A stretch of 10,395 bases of DNA from Allorhizocola sp044869915 (GTDB lineage Bacteria; Actinomycetota; Actinomycetes; Mycobacteriales; Micromonosporaceae), in contig JBIOYB010000330.1 in assembly GCA_044869915.1 (NCBI GenBank), positions 1 through 10,395 on the forward strand. The letters are read 5' to 3'. Shown here in pieces: positions 6,375 through 10,395 of this stretch (the stretch's first letter is position 1; each line of letters opens with the position of its first letter). A program made the position numbers and the translations under genes. The notes beneath the pieces were generated by a model. It ran no database searches. It was not told the origin of the DNA and worked only from the letters and a program-made list of their open reading frames with translations.

Positions 6375-6378
6375 CGCC

Positions 6379-6972
6379 GTGAGCATGAGAGACGAGCTTT
6401 CGGGACGCGTCCTGACCGTGCCCAACCTCATCAGCTTCGCCCGCCTGGCCGGTGTGCCGCTGTTCCTCTACCTGTTCCTGGTCGCCGAGCAGACCGGCTG
6501 GGCCGTGGTCGTGCTCGCCGTGGGCGGCACGTCCGACTGGATCGACGGATATCTGGCCCGCCGGCTTGGCCAGGTCAGCCGGCTCGGTGAGCTGCTCGAC
6601 CCGCTGGCCGACCGGCTATACATCCTGGCGACGCTGCTCGCGTTCACCGTGCGCGAGGTGGTTCCGTGGCAGTTCACCGCAGCGCTGCTGGCCCGCGAGG
6701 CGACCCTGCTGATCGCGCTCGTGGTGCTGCGCCGGCACGGGCAGGGCCCGCCCCCGGTGCACTATCTGGGCAAGACGGCCACCTTCCTGCTGCTGTTCGC
6801 GTTCCCGGTGCTGTTGCTGGCGTGGGGGACCAGCGGGGCCACCCATGCGATCGCCTACGCCTCGGGCTGGGGCCTGGCGTGGTGGGGGCTCGGGCTTTAC
6901 TGGCTGGCCGGGCTGCTCTACCTCAAGCAGGTGCGCGACTTCGTGTCCGTGGGCAGGGAGGCGCCGGCATGA
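6379..6972 (+). CDS. CDP-alcohol phosphatidyltransferase (PgsA2-like)
   Basis: Starting at the GTG with the strong Shine-Dalgarno, the product has 197 residues, normal for this integral-membrane family, which joins a CDP-lipid to an alcohol. The signature D-x2-DG-x2-AR-x8-G-x3-D-x3-D is complete: D53, D56, G57, A60, R61, G70, D74 and D78, in SDWIDGYLARRLG and GELLDPLADR. The N-terminus LTVPNLISFARLAGVPLFLY is typical of PgsA-like enzymes. Several membrane helices follow (about 26-48, 82-97, 100-117, 130-147, 152-175). Gene order equals that of Rv1822 (pgsA2) in M. tuberculosis. The exact lipid product (phosphatidylglycerophosphate, cardiolipin or other) cannot be set from sequence. The stop overlaps the next ATG (ATGA), so it heads a coupled operon. 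Confidence 0.92.
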   Translation: MSMRDELSGRVLTVPNLISFARLAGVPLFLYLFLVAEQTGWAVVVLAVGGTSDWIDGYLARRLGQVSRLGELLDPLADRLYILATLLAFTVREVVPWQFTAALLAREATLLIALVVLRRHGQGPPPVHYLGKTATFLLLFAFPVLLLAWGTSGATHAIAYASGWGLAWWGLGLYWLAGLLYLKQVRDFVSVGREAPA

Positions 6973-7847
6973 GCCAGGGCGCGCCCAAAGAGCCACCGCC
7001 GCGGATCTTCCAAGCCGACTTCCTGACCGCGCTGTTTCGCGACCCGCTCGACCCGGCCTACCTGCAGGCGGCCCGTGACAAGGCCAACCGGCCGCCGCTG
7101 CCCGCCTGGCGGCGCGCCTCCCGCCGGGTGGCGACGCTGATTGTGCTTGCGGTGGTTGGGTTTCTGTTCACGGTCGCCTACCGCCAGGTGGTGATGGAGC
7201 AGCCGGAGCGGGAGAGAAACCGCCAGGAGCTGATCAAGCAGATCACCGCGCGCAAGGAGCGCACGACGGTGCAGGCCGCCAGCGCCGAGGCGCTGCAAAA
7301 CGATGTGTCCAACCTGCGCGACGCGGCGCTGTCCGACCCGGTGCAGATCGAGCAGCTGCGCCAGCTGGAGGCGGCCACCGGCATGCGCAAGGTGACCGGC
7401 GACGGCATCCTGGTGAGGATCGCCGACGGGCCCGACGCCGCCTCCAACGAGAAGGCGCGCATCCTCGACTATGATCTGCAGCAGCTGGTCAACGCGCTGT
7501 GGGTCTACGGCGCCGAGGCAGTGTCGATCAATGGGCGGCGCCTGACCTCGCTCACGACCATCCGCAAGGGCGGTGGCATCTACGTGGGGGATTTCCCCGT
7601 GGCCAGCCCATACGAGATCTCCGCGATCGGGCCGCGAGACCTGTTTGACAGGTTCTCCAAGTCGGTGACCGCCCAGGTTTACGACGATCTGCAGGAGCAA
7701 CCCGAGCATCGGTTTGGATTCAAGATTTCAGGACAGGACGACCTGGTGCTACCCGCGGCGGTGTCGCCGGAGCTGCGATTTGCGGACGTTCCGGCCGCAC
7801 AGCCGCCGGCTTCGCCCTCGCCCTCGCCGTCCGGAGGTGGGAGATGA
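6969..7847 (+). CDS. DUF881 membrane protein (Rv1823-like)
   Basis: The protein has 292 residues and starts at an ATG overlapping the previous stop. Layout: cytoplasmic N-terminus with FQADFLTALFRDPLDPAYLQA (about 14-34); one membrane segment (about 54-75, VATLIVLAVVGFLFTVAYRQ); a coiled-coil stalk (about 78-120, rich in Arg, Glu and Lys); then the extracytoplasmic DUF881 domain (about 140-260). The domain carries GDGILVRIADG, DYDLQQLVNALWVYGAEAVSINGRRL and TTIRKGGGIYVGD. The C-terminal tail is Pro/Ser-rich. The biochemical role of DUF881 proteins is unknown. B. subtilis homologues YlxW and YlxX lie with sbp just upstream of ftsA-ftsZ, pointing to envelope or division work. The stop overlaps the ATG of the Sbp gene, so stoichiometric production is likely. 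Confidence 0.93.
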   Translation: MSQGAPKEPPPRIFQADFLTALFRDPLDPAYLQAARDKANRPPLPAWRRASRRVATLIVLAVVGFLFTVAYRQVVMEQPERERNRQELIKQITARKERTTVQAASAEALQNDVSNLRDAALSDPVQIEQLRQLEAATGMRKVTGDGILVRIADGPDAASNEKARILDYDLQQLVNALWVYGAEAVSINGRRLTSLTTIRKGGGIYVGDFPVASPYEISAIGPRDLFDRFSKSVTAQVYDDLQEQPEHRFGFKISGQDDLVLPAAVSPELRFADVPAAQPPASPSPSPSGGGR

Positions 7848-8176
7848 TCGCAGTTCTGGCGCTGATCGTCGGCGTCGTGGCCGGCGTGCTGCTCGAGCCG
7901 ACCGTGCCCCTTGCCCTGCAGCCCTACCTGCCGATTGCGGTGGTCGCGGCGCTCGATGCGGTCTTCGGCGGGGTGCGGGCCAAGCTCGACGGCATCTTCG
8001 ACGACAAACAGTTCGTCATCTCGTTCATCTCCAACGTGCTCGTGGCCGCGCTGATCGTCTACCTGGGCGACAAGCTCGGTGTCGGGCCGCAGCTGTCGAC
8101 CGGGGTCGTGGTCGTGCTGGGCGTGCGCATCTTCGGCAATGTGGCGGCCATCCGGCGCCACCTGTTCCGGGCGTGA
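7844..8176 (+). CDS. sbp: Small basic protein Sbp (DUF1290)
   Basis: This 110-residue integral-membrane protein has about four hydrophobic segments (residues 1-20, 27-44, 57-76, 83-100). Family motifs are visible: LDAVFGGVRAKLDGIFDD (about 37-54), FISFI-type segment FVISFISNVLVAALIVYLGDKLG, and GVRIFGNVAAIRRHLF at the C-terminus. Its function is unknown. It is always found near DUF881 genes, in B. subtilis beside ftsAZ and in M. tuberculosis as Rv1824. The start codon overlaps the stop of the first DUF881 gene (ATGA), with the sequence GGAGGTGGGAG just upstream as Shine-Dalgarno. The second DUF881 gene starts 13 nt after its stop. A membrane complex of Sbp with two single-pass DUF881 proteins is a reasonable inference, not shown by the sequence. 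Confidence 0.94.
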   Translation: MIAVLALIVGVVAGVLLEPTVPLALQPYLPIAVVAALDAVFGGVRAKLDGIFDDKQFVISFISNVLVAALIVYLGDKLGVGPQLSTGVVVVLGVRIFGNVAAIRRHLFRA

Positions 8177-8189
8177 CGGGGGTGAGCCG

Positions 8190-9083
8190 ATGACCGACGA
8201 GCAGAAGCCGGACGAGCGCAAGCCCGAAGATGCGCCCGTTTCCGAGCCCAATCCGGATCCCGTCCGGTTGGAAGGGCCCAATCCGGATCCCGTCCGGTTG
8301 GAGGAGCCCGAGCCGGAGGAGGCCGATCACGAGCCCCAGCCCGAGGCCGCGACCGTGGTGCTTCCCGCGACCACGGCGGAAGACGCGCGGCGCAAGCGGG
8401 TCAGCGGTGCGGGTGTCCTGATCGGAGTGTTGCTCGCGCTGCTGGGCTTCACGTTCGTCGTGCAGATCCGCAGCAACGCCGGCGACGCGGCCTACGCGTC
8501 GGCGCGCGAGGGCGACCTACTGCAGATCATGTCCGATTTGGACTCTTACGAGCGCCGGCTCAACCAGGACATCACGTCGCTGGAGCAGACCAAGCGCGAG
8601 CTGCAGTCCGGTGCGGCCGGCCGCGATGCCGCGCTGGCCGAGGCCAAGGCCCGCGGCGACGCGCTGGGCATCCTGGCGGGCACGCTCAAGGCGCGCGGGC
8701 CGGGCGTGATGCTGCGATTCATCGACGAAGCCGGCAAGATCAAGGCAGGCACATTGCTCAACGCGGTGCAGGAGTTGCGTGGCGCGGGCGCCGAGGCGAT
8801 GCAGATCGACGGCTCCGGCGGCTCGGTGCGGATCATCGCGTCGACCTACTTCGTCGACGACTCCGGCGGCGTTCGCATCGACGGCAGGCGTCTGACCGGG
8901 CCGTTCACGATCCGGGCGATCGGCGACCCGGCCGCGCTCAAACCGGCGATGGAGATTGCCGGTGGGGTGGTCGCCGCGGCGGTTGGCGACGGCGGTAACG
9001 TGATCGTCAACCAGATGGATGTCGTGGAGATCAACGAAACGCGCTCCGTTCCGGAGCTGGACTATGCAAAACCGGTCACCTGA
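8190..9083 (+). CDS. Second DUF881 membrane protein (Rv1825-like)
   Basis: The protein has 297 residues; the ATG is preceded by GGGGGTGAG. The N-terminal 70 residues are acidic and Pro/Glu-rich, with a tandem 10-residue duplication (NPDPVRLEGP then NPDPVRLEEP, 21-40). A KRV stop-transfer-like basic patch precedes the single membrane segment (about 72-92, SGAGVLIGVLLALLGFTFVV). A coiled coil (about 105-160) leads to the DUF881 domain (165-285). That domain carries RGPGVMLRFID, LLNAVQELRGAGAEAMQIDG, RIIASTYFVDD and VRIDGRRLTGPFTIRAIGDP. It is a paralogue of the first DUF881 protein but differs in its long acidic N-terminus, suggesting a distinct cytoplasmic partner. gcvH begins 13 nt after its stop. 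Confidence 0.93.
   Translation: MTDEQKPDERKPEDAPVSEPNPDPVRLEGPNPDPVRLEEPEPEEADHEPQPEAATVVLPATTAEDARRKRVSGAGVLIGVLLALLGFTFVVQIRSNAGDAAYASAREGDLLQIMSDLDSYERRLNQDITSLEQTKRELQSGAAGRDAALAEAKARGDALGILAGTLKARGPGVMLRFIDEAGKIKAGTLLNAVQELRGAGAEAMQIDGSGGSVRIIASTYFVDDSGGVRIDGRRLTGPFTIRAIGDPAALKPAMEIAGGVVAAAVGDGGNVIVNQMDVVEINETRSVPELDYAKPVT
8246..8302 (+). repeat. Tandem 30-bp repeat in the second DUF881 gene
   Basis: Two copies with a 30-bp period share 27 identical bases (8246-8272 and 8276-8302), each containing ATCCGGAT and CCCGTCCGGTTGGA. They encode the decapeptide NPDPVRLE(G/E)P twice. Identity at silent positions points to a recent duplication by slippage. Confidence 0.9.
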
Positions 9084-9096
9084 GAAGGGATGGCAC

Positions 9097-9477
9097 GTGA
9101 AGATTCCTGACGAGCTGCGGTTCACCGCCGAGCACGAGTGGGTCGCCGAGCCGAGCGGCGGCGTGGTGCGCGTGGGCATCACCGACTACGCACAGGATGC
9201 CCTCGGTGACATAGTCTACGTCCAGCTGCCCGAGGTGGGGGCGCAGGTGACCGCGGGCGACTCGTTCGGTGAGGTCGAGTCGACCAAGAGCGTTTCGGAG
9301 ATCTACGCACCGCTCGCCGGCGAGGTGACCGCGATCAACCAGGCCGTGGTCGACGCGCCGGAGACGATCAACTCCGACCCTTACGGCTCGGGCTGGCTGG
9401 TCGAAATCCGGCTGGCCGACCCGGAAGCCTTCGGCACCCTGCTCGACGCCGACGGCTACGGCCAGATCACAAAGTAA
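9097..9477 (+). CDS. gcvH: Glycine cleavage system H protein
   Basis: The protein has 126 residues, the standard GcvH length. H protein carries the lipoyl arm that shuttles the aminomethyl group between the P, T and L proteins of glycine cleavage. The lipoylated lysine is Lys64 in GEVESTKSVSEIYAP. The rest of the fold is complete: FTAEHEWV, VGITDYAQDALGDIVYVQLPEVG, GEVTAINQAVVDAPETINSDPYGSGWLVEI. The GTG at 9097 was chosen because GAAGGGA (9084-9090) lies 6 nt upstream and KIPDELRFT is the family N-terminus; longer in-frame extensions are antisense-like. It starts 13 nt after the second DUF881 gene. No gcvP, gcvT, lipA or lipB is in the window, so it is an isolated subunit within a membrane-protein operon, as in M. 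tuberculosis Rv1826. Confidence 0.96.
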   Translation: MKIPDELRFTAEHEWVAEPSGGVVRVGITDYAQDALGDIVYVQLPEVGAQVTAGDSFGEVESTKSVSEIYAPLAGEVTAINQAVVDAPETINSDPYGSGWLVEIRLADPEAFGTLLDADGYGQITK

Positions 9478-9512
9478 CAGCGGGCTTATATGCGGGCGGG
9501 TGACGTGAAATC

Positions 9513-9548
9513 GGTCTCCCACACGCTATGGGCCGGGTGCGGGAGGCC
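9513..9548 (+). terminator. Hairpin after gcvH, probable terminator
   Basis: GGTCTCCCACAC (9513-9524) pairs with GTGCGGGAGGCC (9537-9548) across a 12-nt loop. The 12-bp stem has one mismatch and one G-T wobble. There is no T-run, as is frequent in high-GC actinobacteria. It lies 35 nt after the gcvH stop and just before the promoter of the FHA gene. Confidence 0.55.
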
Positions 9549-9559
9549 GCGCGTTGCGG

Positions 9560-9589
9560 TTGACCGCCCAAATCCAACCTGACTAGGCT
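9560..9589 (+). promoter_or_regulatory. Housekeeping-type promoter of the FHA gene
   Basis: TTGACC (9560-9565) is followed after 18 nt by TAGGCT (9584-9589), matching five of six -35 positions and the TAnnnT -10 of actinobacterial HrdB/SigA promoters. Transcription would start near 9596, giving a leader of about 45 nt. Confidence 0.7.
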
Positions 9590-9641
9590 CGCACAGCAGG
9601 TGCAGGCAGCCACTTGAGACCTTTAACCACGAGGTGGTCCG

Positions 9642-10079
9642 ATGACGCGTCCAGACGACGAGTTTCCCCAGCTCGACGTCACGTCGACCCTCAATCTCGG
9701 CTTGGACGAGATCCCCGAGGGGCCCGACGCTGATGTCGTGCCGGGTCGGGTCTCGAGCCAGTTGCCGCCCGGCATGGCGCTGCTCGTCGTGCGGCGCGGG
9801 CCCAACGCCGGCGCGCGCTTCCTGCTCGACCACGACGTGACCACCAGCGGTCGGCATCCCGACAGCGACATCTTCCTCGACGACGTCACGGTCTCGCGCC
9901 GCCACGCCGAGTTCCACCGCGACGGCTCGACGTTCACCGTGCGCGACGTGGGCAGCCTCAACGGCACCTATGTCAACCGCGAGCGGGTCGAGTCGGCCAC
10001 GCTCAACAACGGCGACGAGGTGCAGATCGGCAAGTTCCGGCTGGTTTACATCGCAGGACCGCGCACCGAGGAGGGGTGA
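9642..10079 (+). CDS. garA: FHA-domain regulator, GarA/OdhI family
   Basis: The protein has 145 residues, close to GarA and OdhI. In mycobacteria and corynebacteria these proteins inhibit 2-oxoglutarate dehydrogenase and act on glutamate enzymes, until Ser/Thr kinases (PknG, PknB) phosphorylate a threonine motif near the N-terminus, which then binds the protein's own FHA domain. Here the FHA domain (about 46-138) has its phosphothreonine-binding residues: G70-R71 in SGRHPDSD, S85-R86 and H88 in VSRRHAEF, and N107-G108 in GSLNGTYVN. The N-terminal phosphosite region reads DVTSTLNLGLD (T14, S15, T16) rather than the ETTS of GarA/OdhI. The ATG at 9642 follows GAGGTGG with good spacing. It has its own promoter and sits between gcvH and the MerR gene, as Rv1827 does. 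Confidence 0.92.
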   Translation: MTRPDDEFPQLDVTSTLNLGLDEIPEGPDADVVPGRVSSQLPPGMALLVVRRGPNAGARFLLDHDVTTSGRHPDSDIFLDDVTVSRRHAEFHRDGSTFTVRDVGSLNGTYVNRERVESATLNNGDEVQIGKFRLVYIAGPRTEEG

Positions 10080-10128
10080 GAGTCCCACGGGGGCCGGGCC
10101 TGAAGGGCTGGGGGGCGGGAGGCACACG

Positions 10129-10395
10129 GTGCGGGCGGAGCAGGCGGGGCGCGATCCGTCGCTGCTGAGCATCGGCGAGGTGCTGGCACAGCTGCGCGCC
10201 GAGTTCCCCGACACCACGATCTCGAAGCTGCGCTTCCTGGAGACCGAAGGACTGGTCCAGCCGCAGCGCACGCCATCCGGATACCGCAAATACAGCCCGG
10301 AAGACGTCGCACGGCTGCGCTATGTCCTTGCGGCGCAAAGGGATCAATATCTCCCGCTGCGTGTGATCCGGCAGCAGCTCGGCGAGGGCGCGCAT
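10129..10395 (+). CDS. ftsR: MerR-family regulator, FtsR/Rv1828 type, cut by window edge
   Basis: Eighty-nine codons are present and the frame is open at the window end, so about the N-terminal third to half is seen. The GTG at 10129 follows GGGAGG (10117-10122) by 6 nt. The winged helix-turn-helix is clear: LSIGEVLAQLRAEFPDTTIS (about 13-32), then SKLRFLETEGLVQPQRTPSGYRKYS, the MerR wing, and DVARLRYVLAAQRDQYLPLRVIRQQL. This extended first helix with AEFPD is characteristic of the FtsR/Rv1828 group rather than of metal-sensing MerR proteins. FtsR of Corynebacterium glutamicum controls ftsZ transcription. It lies 49 nt after the FHA gene with no separate promoter visible, so the two are likely co-transcribed. 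Confidence 0.9.
   Translation, partial: MRAEQAGRDPSLLSIGEVLAQLRAEFPDTTISKLRFLETEGLVQPQRTPSGYRKYSPEDVARLRYVLAAQRDQYLPLRVIRQQLGEGAH

Noticed and set aside
6289..6378. Longer start for the phosphatidyltransferase
   Set aside because: The codons have low G/C third positions, there is no Shine-Dalgarno at 6289, and a strong one precedes the GTG at 6379. The shorter form matches the usual family N-terminus.
6918..7709. Minus-strand open frame antisense to the first DUF881 gene
   Set aside because: No recognisable motifs; the plus strand has a complete DUF881 protein with coupled start and stop overlaps.

Overview
The window is GC-rich with strongly G/C-biased third codon positions, frequent GTG starts and ATGA start/stop overlaps. 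It comes from a high-GC actinobacterium. The right half (about 6379-10395) has the same gene order as Mycobacterium tuberculosis Rv1822-Rv1828 (pgsA2, DUF881, sbp, DUF881, gcvH, garA, MerR), so the identification as Actinomycetota is firm. An unusual left flank, with a tail-anchored TPR-like protein before the phosphatidyltransferase, suggests a Micromonosporaceae-like soil or plant-associated genus. That last step is inference.

Left block, all on the minus strand (4092 down to 1): an OsmC-family peroxide or organic-hydroperoxide protein; an ArfB-type ribosome-rescue hydrolase; then an operon-like run of a secreted PL6 polysaccharide lyase with an N-terminal carbohydrate-binding module, a CDF zinc/cobalt-type cation exporter, and a metal/cobalamin-receptor-like protein cut by the window edge. 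A sigma70-like promoter for the lyase run lies across the 3' end of arfB.

Centre: a 156-bp divergent intergenic region separates osmC from a plus-strand gene for a secreted protein of no family I can name. The secreted protein carries an H-x-x-D-x-E metal-site-like motif, plus flanking motifs that recall NPP1/NLP necrosis-inducing proteins. It is followed 15-21 bp later by a TPR-like protein with one C-terminal membrane anchor. arfB, osmC and the secreted-protein gene all lack a Shine-Dalgarno sequence and have a -10-like hexamer 6-8 nt before the start codon, so they look leaderless.

Right block, plus strand: CDP-alcohol phosphatidyltransferase, DUF881 protein, Sbp (DUF1290) and a second DUF881 protein are tightly packed: two 4-nt ATGA overlaps, then a 13-nt gap. 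gcvH starts 13 nt after the second DUF881 gene. A hairpin and a good promoter then separate gcvH from the GarA/OdhI-type FHA gene, which is followed by an FtsR-type MerR regulator cut at the right edge. The first four genes form a membrane module next to division and carbon/nitrogen control genes.

No stretch longer than 300 bases lacks a gene. I see no tRNA, rRNA, CRISPR array, insertion sequence or attachment site.
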